The translations under genes and the position numbers were made by a program. The notes under the pieces were generated by a model. It saw only the letters and a program-made list of their open reading frames with translations, did not search any database and was not told the DNA's origin. A stretch of 64,000 nt of DNA from Protonemura montana (lineage: Eukaryota; Arthropoda; Insecta; Plecoptera; Nemouridae), in the NCBI GenBank assembly GCA_947568835.1, contig OX387609.1, positions 16,079,208-16,143,207 of the forward strand. Reading direction: 5' to 3'. The stretch's first letter is position 1. Every line of letters starts with the position of its first letter. This document shows, in pieces, positions 34,001 to 46,177 of this stretch.

Positions 34001-37000
34001 GTGTGCAGGTTCTAGGTAGAGACAGAACATTAATATTAAACCGTTGAGTGTGCAGGTTCTAGGTAGAGGGAGAACGTTAATGTTAAACCGTTGAGTGTGC
34101 AGGTTCTAGGTAGAGACAGATCGTTAATGTTAAACCGTTGAGTGTGCAGGTTCTAGGTAAAGACAGAACACAAAAGTTAAACCGTTGAGTGTGCAGGTTC
34201 TAGGTAGAGACAGAACGTTAATGTTAAACCGTTGAGTGTTCAGGTTCTAGGTAGAGACAGAACGTTAATGTTAAACCGTTGAGTGTTCAGGTTCTAGGTA
34301 GAGACAGAACGTTAATGTTAAACCGTTGAGTGTGCAGATTCTAGGTAGAGACAGAACGTTAATGTTAAACCGTTGAGTGTGCAGGTTCTAGGTAGAGACA
34401 GAACGTTAATGTTGAACCGTTGAGTGTGCAGGTTCTAGGTAGAGACAGAACGTTAATGTTAAACCGTTGAGTGTGCAGGTTCTAGGTAGAGGCAGAACGT
34501 TTATGTTGAACCGTTGAGTGTGCAGGTTCTAGGTAGAGACAGAACGTTAATGTTAAACCGTTGAGTGTGCAGGTTCTAGGTAGAGACAGAACGTTATTGT
34601 TAAACCGTTGAGTGTGCAGGTTCTAGGTAGAGACAAAACGTTAATGTTAAACCGTTGAGTGTGCAGGTTCTAGGTAGAGACAGAACATTAATATTAAACC
34701 GTTGAGTGTGCAGGTTCTAGGTAGAGGGAGAACGTTAATGTTAAACCGTTGAGTGTGCAGGTTCTAGGTAGAGACAGAACGTTAATGTTAAACCGTTGAG
34801 TGTGCAGGTTCTAGGTAAAGACAGAACACAAAAGTTAAACCGTTGAGTGTGCAGGTTCTAGGTAGAGACAGAACGTTAATGTTAAACCGTTGAGTGTGCA
34901 GGTTCTAGGTAGAGGCAGAACGTTAATGTTAAACCGTTGAGTGTGCAGGTTCTAGGTAGAGACAGAACGTTAGTGTTAGACCGTTAAGTGTGCAGGTTCT
35001 AGGTAGAGACAGAACGTTAATGTTAAACCGTTGAGTGTGCAGGTTCTAGGTAGAGACAGAACGTTAATGTTGAACCGTTGAGTGTGCAGGTTCTAGGTAG
35101 AGACAGAACGTTAATGTTAAACCGTTGAGTGTGCAGGTTCTAGGTAGAGGCAGAACGTTAATGTTGAACCGTTGAGTGTGCAGGTTCTAGGTAGAGACAG
35201 AACGTTAATGTTAAACCGTTGAGTGTGCAGGTTCTAGGTAACGACAGAACGTTATTGTTAAACCATTGAGTGTGCAGGTTCTAGGTAGAGACAGAACGTT
35301 AATGTTAAACCGTTGAGTGTGCAGGTTCTAGGTAGAAACAGAACATTAATGTTAAACCGTTGAGTGTGCAGGTTCTAGGTAGAGGGAGAACGTTAATGTT
35401 AAACCGTTGAGTGTGCAGGTTCTAGGTAGAGACAGAACGTTAATGTTAAACCGTTGAGTGTGCAGGTTCTAGGTAGAGACAGAACGTTAATGTTAAACCG
35501 TTGAGTGTTCAGGTTCTAGGTAGAGACAGAACGTTAATGTTAAACCGTTGAGTGTGCAGGTTCTAGGTAGAGGCAGAACGTTAATGTTGAACCGTTGAGT
35601 GTGCAGGTTCTAGGTAGAGACAGAACGTTAATGTTAAACCGTTGAGTGTGCAGGTTCTAGGTAGAGACAGAACGTTATTGTTAAACCATTGAGTGTGCAG
35701 GTTCTAGGTAGAGACAGAACGTTAATGTTAAACCGTTGAGTGTGCAGGTTCTAGGTAGAAACAGAACATTAATGTTAAACCGTTGAGTGTGCAGGTTCTA
35801 GGTAGAGACAGAACGTTAATGTTAAACCGTTGAGTGTGCAGGTTCTAGGTAAAGACAGAACACAAAAGTTAAACCGTTGAGTGTGCAGGTTCTAGGTAGA
35901 GACAGAACGTTAATGTTAAACCGTTGAGTGTTCAGGTTCTAGGTAGAGACAGAACGTTAATGTTAAACCGTTGAGTGTTCAGGTTCTAGGTAGAGACAGA
36001 ACGTTAATGTTAAACCGTTGAGTGTGCAGATTCTAGGTAGAGACAGAACGTTAATGTTAAACCGTTGAGTGTGCAGGTTCTAGGTAGAGACAGAACGTTA
36101 ATGTTGAACCGTTGAGTGTGCAGGTTCTAGGTAGAGACAGAACGTTAATGTTAAACCGTTGAGTGTGCAGGTTCTAGGTAAAGACAGAACACAAAAGTTA
36201 AACCGTTGAGTGTGCAGGTTCTAGGTAGAGACAGAACGTTAATGTTAAACCGTTGAGTGTGCAGGTTCTAGGTAGAGGCAGAACGTTAATGTTAAACCGT
36301 TGAGTGTGCAGGTTCTAGGTAGAGACAGAACGTTAGTGTTAGACCGTTAAGTGTGCAGGTTCTAGGTAGAGACAGAACGTTAATGTTAAACCGTTGAGTG
36401 TGCAGGTTCTAGGTAGAGACAGAACGTTAATGTTGAACCGTTGAGTGTGCAGGTTCTAGGTAGAGACAGAACGTTAATGTTAAACCGTTGAGTGTGCAGG
36501 TTCTAGGTAGAGGCAGAACGTTAATGTTGAACCGTTGAGTGTGCAGGTTCTAGGTAGAGACAGAACGTTAATGTTAAACCGTTGAGTGTGCAGGTTCTAG
36601 GTAGAGACAGAACGTTAATGTTAAACCGTTGAGTGTGCAGGTTCTAGGTAAAGACAGAACACAAAAGTTAAACCGTTGAGTGTGCAGGTTCTAGGTAGAG
36701 ACAGAACGTTAATGTTAAACCGTTGAGTGTGCAGGTTCTAGGTAGAGGCAGAACGTTAATGTTAAACCGTTGAGTGTGCAGGTTCTAGGTAGAGACAGAA
36801 CGTTAGTGTTAGACCGTTAAGTGTGCAGGTTCTAGGTAGAGACAGAACGTTAATGTTAAACCGTTGAGTGTGCAGGTTCTAGGTAGAGACAGAACGTTAA
36901 TGTTGAACCGTTGAGTGTGCAGGTTCTAGGTAGAGACAGAACGTTAATGTTAAACCGTTGAGTGTGCAGGTTCTAGGTAGAGGCAGAACGTTAATGTTGA

Positions 37001-40000
37001 ACCGTTGAGTGTGCAGGTTCTAGGTAGAGACAGAACGTTAATGTTAAACCGTTGAGTGTGCAGGTTCTAGGTAACGACAGAACGTTATTGTTAAACCATT
37101 GAGTGTGCAGGTTCTAGGTAGAGACAGAACGTTAATGTTAAACCGTTGAGTGTGCAGGTTCTAGGTAGAAACAGAACATTAATGTTAAACCGTTGAGTGT
37201 GCAGGTTCTAGGTAGAGGGAGAACGTTAATGTTAAACCGTTGAGTGTGCAGGTTCTAGGTAGAGACAGAACGTTAATGTTAAACCGTTGAGTGTGCAGGT
37301 TCTAGGTAGAGACAGAACGTTAATGTTAAACCGTTGAGTGTTCAGGTTCTAGGTAGAGACAGAACGTTAATGTTAAACCGTTGAGTGTGCAGGTTCTAGG
37401 TAGAGGCAGAACGTTAATGTTGAACCGTTGAGTGTGCAGGTTCTAGGTAGAGACAGAACGTTATTGTTAAACCATTGAGTGTGCAGGTTCTAGGTAGAGA
37501 CAGAACGTTAATGTTAAACCGTTGAGTGTGCAGGTTCTAGGTAGAAACAGAACATTAATGTTAAACCGTTGAGTGTGCAGGTTCTAGGTAGAGACAGAAC
37601 GTTAATGTTAAACCGTTGAGTGTGCAGGTTCTAGGTAAAGACAGAACACAAAAGTTAAACCGTTGAGTGTGCAGGTTCTAGGTAGAGACAGAACGTTAAT
37701 GTTAAACCGTTGAGTGTTCAGGTTCTAGGTAGAGACAGAACGTTAATGTTAAACCGTTGAGTGTTCAGGTTCTAGGTAGAGACAGAACGTTAATGTTAAA
37801 CCGTTGAGTGTGCAGATTCTAGGTAGAGACAGAACGTTAATGTTAAACCGTTGAGTGTGCAGGTTCTAGGTAGAGACAGAACGTTAATGTTGAACCGTTG
37901 AGTGTGCAGGTTCTAGGTAGAGACAGAACGTTAATGTTAAACCGTTGAGTGTGCAGGTTCTAGGTAGAGGCAGAACGTTTATGTTGAACCGTTGAGTGTG
38001 CAGGTTCTAGGTAGAGACAGAACGTTAATGTTAAACCGTTGAGTGTGCAGGTTCTAGGTAGAGACAGAACGTTATTGTTAAACCGTTGAGTGTGCAGGTT
38101 CTAGGTAGAGACAAAACGTTAATGTTAAACCGTTGAGTGTGCAGGTTCTAGGTAGAGACAGAACATTAATATTAAACCGTTGAGTGTGCAGGTTCTAGGT
38201 AGAGGGAGAACGTTAATGTTAAACCGTTGAGTGTGCAGGTTCTAGGTAGAGACAGAACGTTAATGTTAAACCGTTGAGTGTGCAGGTTCTAGGTAAAGAC
38301 AGAACACAAAAGTTAAACCGTTGAGTGTGCAGGTTCTAGGTAGAGACAGAACGTTAATGTTAAACCGTTGAGTGTGCAGGTTCTAGGTAGAGGCAGAACG
38401 TTAATGTTAAACCGTTGAGTGTGCAGGTTCTAGGTAGAGACAGAACGTTAGTGTTAGACCGTTAAGTGTGCAGGTTCTAGGTAGAGACAGAACGTTAATG
38501 TTAAACCGTTGAGTGTGCAGGTTCTAGGTAGAGACAGAACGTTAATGTTGAACCGTTGAGTGTGCAGGTTCTAGGTAGAGACAGAACGTTAATGTTAAAC
38601 CGTTGAGTGTGCAGGTTCTAGGTAGAGGCAGAACGTTAATGTTGAACCGTTGAGTGTGCAGGTTCTAGGTAGAGACAGAACGTTAATGTTAAACCGTTGA
38701 GTGTGCAGGTTCTAGGTAGAGACAGAACGTTATTGTTAAACCATTGAGTGTGCAGGTTCTAGGTAGAGACAGAACGTTAATGTTAAACCGTTGAGTGTGC
38801 AGGTTCTAGGTAGAAACAGAACATTAATGTTAAACCGTTGAGTGTGCAGGTTCTAGGTAGAGGGAGAACGTTAATGTTAAACCGTTGAGTGTGCAGGTTC
38901 TAGGTAGAGACAGAACGTTAATGTTAAACCGTTGAGTGTGCAGGTTCTAGGTAGAGACAGAACGTTAATGTTAAACCGTTGAGTGTTCAGGTTCTAGGTA
39001 GAGACAGAACGTTAATGTTAAACCGTTGAGTGTGCAGGTTCTAGGTAGAGACAGAACGTTAATGTTAAACCGTTGAGTGTGCAGGTTCTAGGTAGAGACA
39101 GAACGTTAATGTTAAACCGTTGAGTGTTCAGGTTCTAGGTAGAGACAGAACGTTAATGTTAAACAGTTGAGTGTGCAGGTTCTAGGTAGAGGCAGAACGT
39201 TATTGTTGAACCGTTGAGTGTGCAGGTTCTAGGTAGAGACAGAACGTTAATGTTAAACCGTTGAGTGTGCAGGTTCTAGGTAGAGACAGAACGTTAATGT
39301 TAAACCGTTGAGTGTGCAGGTTCTAGGTAGAGGCAGAACGTTAATGTTGAACCGTTGAGTGTGCAGGTTCTAGGTAGAGACAGAACGTTAATGTTAAACC
39401 GTTGAGTGTGCAGGTTCTAGGTAGAGACAGAACGTTATTGTTAAACCATTGAGTGTGCAGGTTCTAGGTAGAGACAGAACGTTAATGTTAAACCGTTGAG
39501 TGTGCAGGTTCTAGGTAGAAACAGAACATTAATGTTAAACCGTTGAGTGTGCAGGTTCTAGGTAGAGACAGAACGTTAATGTTAAACCGTTGAGTGTGCA
39601 GGTTCTAGGTAAAGACAGAACACAAAAGTTAAACCGTTGAGTGTGCAGGTTCTAGGTAGAGACAGAACGTTAATGTTAAACCGTTGAGTGTTCAGGTTCT
39701 AGGTAGAGACAGAACGTTAATGTTAAACCGTTGAGTGTTCAGGTTCTAGGTAGAGACAGAACGTTAATGTTAAACCGTTGAGTGTGCAGATTCTAGGTAG
39801 AGACAGAACGTTAATGTTAAACCGTTGAGTGTGCAGGTTCTAGGTAGAGACAGAACGTTAATGTTGAACCGTTGAGTGTGCAGGTTCTAGGTAGAGACAG
39901 AACGTTAATGTTAAACCGTTGAGTGTGCAGGTTCTAGGTAGAGGCAGAACGTTTATGTTGAACCGTTGAGTGTGCAGGTTCTAGGTAGAGACAGAACGTT

Positions 40001-43000
40001 AATGTTAAACCGTTGAGTGTGCAGCTTCTAGGTAGAGACAGAACGTTATTGTTAAACCGTTGAGTGTGCAGGTTCTAGGTAGAGACAAAACGTTAATGTT
40101 AAACCGTTGAGTGTGCAGGTTCTAGGTAGAGACAGAACATTAATATTAAACCGTTGAGTGTGCAGGTTCTAGGTAGAGGGAGAACGTTAATGTTAAACCG
40201 TTGAGTGTGCAGGTTCTAGGTAGAGACAGAACGTTAATGTTAAACCGTTGAGTGTGCAGGTTCTAGGTAAAGACAGAACACAAAAGTTAAACCGTTGAGT
40301 GTGCAGGTTCTAGGTAGAGACAGAACGTTAATGTTAAACCGTTGAGTGTGCAGGTTCTAGGTAGAGGCAGAACGTTAATGTTAAACCGTTGAGTGTGCAG
40401 GTTCTAGGTAGAGACAGAACGTTAGTGTTAGACCGTTAAGTGTGCAGGTTCTAGGTAGAGACAGAACGTTAATGTTAAACCGTTGAGTGTGCAGGTTCTA
40501 GGTAGAGACAGAACGTTAATGTTGAACCGTTGAGTGTGCAGGTTCTAGGTAGAGACAGAACGTTAATGTTAAACCGTTGAGTGTGCAGGTTCTAGGTAGA
40601 GGCAGAACGTTAATGTTGAACCGTTGAGTGTGCAGGTTCTAGGTAGAGACAGAACGTTAATGTTAAACCGTTGAGTGTGCAGGTTCTAGGTAGAGACAGA
40701 ACGTTATTGTTAAACCATTGAGTGTGCAGGTTCTAGGTAGAGACAGAACGTTAATGTTAAACCGTTGAGTGTGCAGGTTCTAGGTAGAAACAGAACATTA
40801 ATGTTAAACCGTTGAGTGTGCAGGTTCTAGGTAGAGGGAGAACGTTAATGTTAAACCGTTGAGTGTGCAGGTTCTAGGTAGAGACAGAACGTTAATGTTA
40901 AACCGTTGAGTGTGCAGGTTCTAGGTAGAGACAGAACGTTAATGTTAAACCGTTGAGTGTTCAGGTTCTAGGTAGAGACAGAACGTTAATGTTAAACCGT
41001 TGAGTGTGCAGGTTCTAGGTAGAGACAGAACGTTAATGTTAAACCGTTGAGTGTGCAGGTTCTAGGTAGAGGCAGAACGTTATTGTTGAACCGTTGAGTG
41101 TGCAGGTTCTAGGTAGAGACAGAACGTTAATGTTAAACCGTTGAGTGTGCAGGTTCTAGGTAGAGACAGAACGTTAATGTTAAACCGTTGAGTGTGCAGG
41201 TTCTAGGTAGAGGCAGAACGTTAATGTTGAACCGTTGAGTGTGCAGGTTCTAGGTAGAGACAGAACGTTAATGTTAAACCGTTGAGTGTGCAGGTTCTAG
41301 GTAGAGACAGAACGTTATTGTTAAACCATTGAGTGTGCAGGTTCTAGGTAGAGACAGAACGTTAATGTTAAACCGTTGAGTGTGCAGGTTCTAGGTAGAA
41401 ACAGAACATTAATGTTAAACCGTTGAGTGTGCAGGTTCTAGGTAGAGACAGAACGTTAATGTTAAACCGTTGAGTGTGCAGGTTCTAGGTAAAGACAGAA
41501 CACAAAAGTTAAACCGTTGAGTGTGCAGGTTCTAGGTAGAGACAGAACGTTAATGTTAAACCGTTGAGTGTTCAGGTTCTAGGTAGAGACAGAACGTTAA
41601 TGTTAAACCGTTGAGTGTTCAGGTTCTAGGTAGAGACAGAACGTTAATGTTAAACCGTTGAGTGTGCAGATTCTAGGTAGAGACAGAACGTTAATGTTAA
41701 ACCGTTGAGTGTGCAGGTTCTAGGTAGAGACAGAACGTTAATGTTGAACCGTTGAGTGTGCAGGTTCTAGGTAGAGACAGAACGTTAATGTTAAACCGTT
41801 GAGTGTGCAGGTTCTAGGTAGAGGCAGAACGTTTATGTTGAACCGTTGAGTGTGCAGGTTCTAGGTAGAGACAGAACGTTAATGTTAAACCGTTGAGTGT
41901 GCAGGTTCTAGGTAGAGACAGAACGTTATTGTTAAACCGTTGAGTGTGCAGGTTCTAGGTAGAGACAAAACGTTAATGTTAAACCGTTGAGTGTGCAGGT
42001 TCTAGGTAGAGACAGAACATTAATATTAAACCGTTGAGTGTGCAGGTTCTAGGTAGAGGGAGAACGTTAATGTTAAACCGTTGAGTGTGCAGGTTCTAGG
42101 TAGAGACAGAACGTTAATGTTAAACCGTTGAGTGTGCAGGTTCTAGGTAAAGACAGAACACAAAAGTTAAACCGTTGAGTGTGCAGGTTCTAGGTAGAGA
42201 CAGAACGTTAATGTTAAACCGTTGAGTGTGCAGGTTCTAGGTAGAGGCAGAACGTTAATGTTAAACCGTTGAGTGTGCAGGTTCTAGGTAGAGACAGAAC
42301 GTTAGTGTTAGACCGTTAAGTGTGCAGGTTCTAGGTAGAGACAGAACGTTAATGTTAAACCGTTGAGTGTGCAGGTTCTAGGTAGAGACAGAACGTTAAT
42401 GTTGAACCGTTGAGTGTGCAGGTTCTAGGTAGAGACAGAACGTTAATGTTAAACCGTTGAGTGTGCAGGTTCTAGGTAGAGGCAGAACGTTAATGTTGAA
42501 CCGTTGAGTGTGCAGGTTCTAGGTAGAGACAGAACGTTAATGTTAAACCGTTGAGTGTGCAGGTTCTAGGTAGAGACAGAACGTTATTGTTAAACCATTG
42601 AGTGTGCAGGTTCTAGGTAGAGACAGAACGTTAATGTTAAACCGTTGAGTGTGCAGGTTCTAGGTAGAAACAGAACATTAATGTTAAACCGTTGAGTGTG
42701 CAGGTTCTAGGTAGAGGGAGAACGTTAATGTTAAACCGTTGAGTGTGCAGGTTCTAGGTAGAGACAGAACGTTAATGTTAAACCGTTGAGTGTGCAGGTT
42801 CTAGGTAGAGACAGAACGTTAATGTTAAACCGTTGAGTGTTCAGGTTCTAGGTAGAGACAGAACGTTAATGTTAAACCGTTGAGTGTGCAGGTTCTAGGT
42901 AGAGACAGAACGTTAATGTTAAACCGTTGAGTGTGCAGGTTCTAGGTAGAGACAGAACGTTAATGTTAAACCGTTGAGTGTTCAGGTTCTAGGTAGAGAC

Positions 43001-44361
43001 AGAACGTTAATGTTAAACCGTTGAGTGTGCAGGTTCTAGGTAGAGTCAGAACGTTATTGTTGAACCGTTGAGTGTGCAGGTTCTAGGTAGAGACAGAACG
43101 TTAATGTTAAACCGTTGAGTGTGCAGGTTCTAGGTAGAGACAGAACGTTATTGTTAAACCATTGAGTGTGCAGGTTCTAGGTAGAGACAGAACGTTAATG
43201 TTAAACCGTTGAGTGTGCAGGTTCTAGGTAGAGGCAGAACGTTAATGTTAAACCGTTGAGTGTGCAGGTTCTAGGTAGAGACAGAACGTTAGTGTTAGAC
43301 CGTTAAGTGTGCAGGTTCTAGGTAGAGACAGAACGTTAATGTTAAACCGTTGAGTGTGCAGGTTCTAGGTAGAGACAGAACGTTAATGTTGAACCGTTGA
43401 GTGTGCAGGTTCTAGGTAGAGACAGAACGTTAATGTTAAACCGTTGAGTGTGCAGGTTCTAGGTAGAGGCAGAACGTTAATGTTGAACCGTTGAGTGTGC
43501 AGGTTCTAGGTAGAGACAGAACGTTAATGTTAAACCGTTGAGTGTGCAGGTTCTAGGTAGAGACAGAACGTTATTGTTAAACCATTGAGTGTGCAGGTTC
43601 TAGGTAGAGACAGAACGTTAATGTTAAACCGTTGAGTGTGCAGGTTCTAGGTAGAAACAGAACATTAATGTTAAACCGTTGAGTGTGCAGGTTCTAGGTA
43701 GAGGGAGAACGTTAATGTTAAACCGTTGAGTGTGCAGGTTCTAGGTAGAGACAGAACGTTAATGTTAAACCGTTGAGTGTGCAGGTTCTAGGTAGAGACA
43801 GAACGTTAATGTTAAACCGTTGAGTGTTCAGGTTCTAGGTAGAGACAGAACGTTAATGTTAAACCGTTGAGTGTGCAGGTTCTAGGTAGAGACAGAACGT
43901 TAATGTTAAACCGTTGAGTGTGCAGGTTCTAGGTAGAGACAGAACGTTAATGTTAAACCGTTGAGTGTTCAGGTTCTAGGTAGAGACAGAACGTTAATGT
44001 TAAACCGTTGAGTGTGCAGGTTCTAGGTAGAGTCAGAACGTTATTGTTGAACCGTTGAGTGTGCAGGTTCTAGGTAGAGACAGAACGTTAATGTTAAACC
44101 GTTGAGTGTGCAGGTTCTAGGTAGAGACAGAACGTTATTGTTAAACCATTGAGTGTGCAGGTTCTAGGTAGAGACAGAACGTTAATGTTAAACCGTTGAG
44201 TGTGCAGGTTCTAGGTAGAAACAGAACATTAATGTTAAACCGTTGAGTGTGCAGGTTCTAGGTAGAGGGAGAACGTTAATGTTAAACCGTTGAGTGTGCA
44301 GGTTCTAGGTAGAGACAGAACGTTAATGTTAAACCGTTGAGTGTTCAGGTTCTAGGTAGAG
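16045..44361. repeat. Giant 47-bp satellite array, about 600 head-to-tail units
   Basis: The unit reads GTTGAGTGTGCAGGTTCTAG, then GTAGAGACAGAACGTTAATG, then TTAAACC. All variants I checked keep 47 bp. Recurrent variants include ACACAAAAGTT in place of the ACGTTAATGTT stretch, TTAGTGTTAGACCGTTAAG, GTTTATGTTGAACC, GAGTGTTCAGG, GCAGATTC, GACAAAACG and GAGGGAGAACG. They come in blocks with a fixed order, so there is higher-order structure. The array fills the last TRIP12 intron and has no open frame of note. The unit closely matches the tips of the MITE at 6334-6766. Confidence 0.97.
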
Positions 44362-44624
44362 GTCTCTACCTAGAACCTGCACACTCAACGGTTTAACATT
44401 AACGTTCTGTCTCTACCTAGAACCTGCACACTTAACGGTTTAACATTAACGTTCTGTCTCTACCTAGAACCTGCACACTCAACGGTTTAACATTAACGTT
44501 CTGTCTCTACCTAGAACCAGCACACTCAACGGTTTAACATCAACGTTCTGTCTCTACCTAGAACCTGCACACTCAACGGTTTAACATTACCGTTCTGTCT
44601 CTACCTAGAACCTGCACACTCAAC
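44362..44624. repeat. Inverted terminal block of the 47-bp array (about 5.5 units)
   Basis: At about 44362 the array turns round: TCTAGGTAGAG is followed at once by CTCTACCTAGAACC, and the units then run in reverse orientation to 44624. The whole array therefore begins and ends with inward-pointing copies of the same sequence, like a transposon with inverted ends. The junction makes a near-perfect hairpin. Confidence 0.95.
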
Positions 44625-44636
44625 GATGGCACCTTT
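44625..44636. repeat. 12-bp direct repeat, right flank of the giant array
   Basis: Second copy of GATGGCACCTTT (see 16033-16044). Confidence 0.6.
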
Positions 44637-45066
44637 CTGGGGAGAGAATGAACAGCTGAATGAGCGACCAAAATATCGAATCAATTCTTTTTTCACCCGT
44701 GACATCGCCCTGTTTTTCAACGACTTGTACATGTTTTGTCTTCCCAAAGTTCTCGTTTCTAATTCCTTCGTCTTGAGATCTTCTGAAGGCATTTAGCCCA
44801 GGTGGTTCTTGGAGAAAGTGTTGACCAAAGAGAAGAGGGAAGAAATGTAGGTCTCTGATATTCTTGCCATGTTTACGTTACTCTGATAATGTTAATCAGT
44901 ACATCAGTTATAACACCGGCTGCAAAACTGGTCTTCCCCTTCCTCCGGGTAACAATCTCATCTCTCTGCTGTACCCTTAATGGCCTAACCCTTTTTTTGT
45001 AATTCGGTTACTATTTAAAAAAAAATTTCAACGTAATTTTTGTACTAATATCGAGTACCTAGAACA
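44637..45066. other. Intron sequence, no feature recognised
   Basis: Non-repetitive sequence between the satellite and a MITE; no exon recognised. A 63-codon minus-strand frame here shows no family features. Confidence 0.5.
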
Positions 45067-45497
45067 GGGAAATCTCTTTAATTTTTAAACTATATTTTTT
45101 TTTTTTTTGTAAGAAAATAATGAACACATATTTTTTAATTTTCTTCTAAGTCCAATTTTGAATAAAATATCTCTGTTTAAAATGTTTACGTTTGAATCTC
45201 GTACGAAAACGAGGGTCGCCATTTTTTATGACATGAAGTGAAATCTGATGTCAGTATGACTTCAAGAAACAGAAGCGAACGCAAAGGATGCAACAAAATG
45301 ACGTCAGAACTACGTGTAGTTAATCACAGCCCGTTTTCATCCCGCCAAGAGAATTCATATTTTAGCCATTCTTAAAACAAATAGAAATAGAAAAGTTATG
45401 ATCGGATTATAAAAAGAAAAAATACGTCAGATTTTATTTTAAACGCGTATTTGAACACAATGACAATAATAAAATAATTATCTTAATGAGATTTCCC
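45067..45497. mobile_element. About 430-bp MITE, copy 2 of 2
   Basis: Same element and orientation as 11475-11883, with ends GGGAAATCTC and GAGATTTCCC, and a short extra stretch around ACTACGTGTAGTTAATC. It ends 28 bp before the acceptor of the last TRIP12 exon. Confidence 0.75.
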
Positions 45498-45525
45498 TAT
45501 TGTTAATTTTAATTGTTGTGCGCAG

Positions 45526-45722
45526 GTTTCAAGAGTCTATCGCCACCGCTGACCGTGGTGCGCAAGACGTTGGAGCTGAATATGGACCCAGACGACTTCC
45601 TACCTTCAGTCATGACCTGCGTCAACTACCTCAAACTGCCCGACTACACTAGCATCGAAGTGATGCGAGCCAAGCTCTCCCTGGCGGCTCGTGAAGGACA
45701 GCACTCGTTCCACCTGTCATAG
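45526..45722 (+). CDS. TRIP12: TRIP12 last exon with the catalytic cysteine
   Basis: After acceptor GTGCGCAG the split Gly codon is completed and the frame reads [37 protein letters not shown] and [12 protein letters not shown], then stop TAG at 45720-45722. It is the HECT C-lobe; the Cys codon of [10 protein letters not shown] at 45618-45620 is the thioester-forming residue, 33 residues from the end as in human TRIP12. C-lobe, catalytic Cys and acidic/aromatic tail (FHLS) are all intact. A transcript that ended in or skipped past the giant intron would lack this exon and be catalytically dead. Confidence 0.97.
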
Positions 45723-45776
45723 TCCAACGATTCTACCCTAACATGTCTGTCTACCTGTCTCTCAAACACATGCATA

Positions 45777-45782
45777 AATAAA
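45777..45782 (+). promoter_or_regulatory. Poly(A) signal of TRIP12
   Basis: AATAAA lies 55 bp after the stop codon in a short 3' untranslated region. A T/G-rich stretch (TTTTCTTGTCC) follows about 30 bp later, as expected downstream of a cleavage site. Confidence 0.7.
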
Positions 45783-46177
45783 AGTACATTCGGCAATTTA
45801 ACCATCTTATTTTCTTGTCCTCGTTCGGTCTCTAGAAGATCTTCTTTAGTAGACAGATCAAGGGGCTTTCGGTTCTCATCTTATCGGAGAAAACTAGATT
45901 TTGCAATACCTAAGACCTAATAACCAAAAACCTATGACTTTTGTTCCCTATCCTGTTTAGGTCTGAGGTAGGCCCATCCTTGACAATTGTGAGGAGTCGT
46001 CTTTTGGAATGAACATGATCAATTTTTGCGATAAAATGGCTGCAGTCAAGATGCTTAGGAATGTAATGACAGGTATTTACGAGACCCGCTGAGACCTGCA
46101 TTCCAGAAATGCCAACAAGTTGGTGCCAAATTAACTATCACTCAACCTGAAAGCACCGGGCTCATATGTTCTAATGC
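45783..46177. other. Intergenic sequence, no feature recognised
   Basis: Region just after TRIP12, before the 29-bp array; nothing recognised. Confidence 0.5.

Noticed and set aside
16045-44624. CRISPR-like array
   Set aside because: The whole 47-bp unit repeats with no unique spacers, and the setting is a spliced animal gene; it is a satellite.
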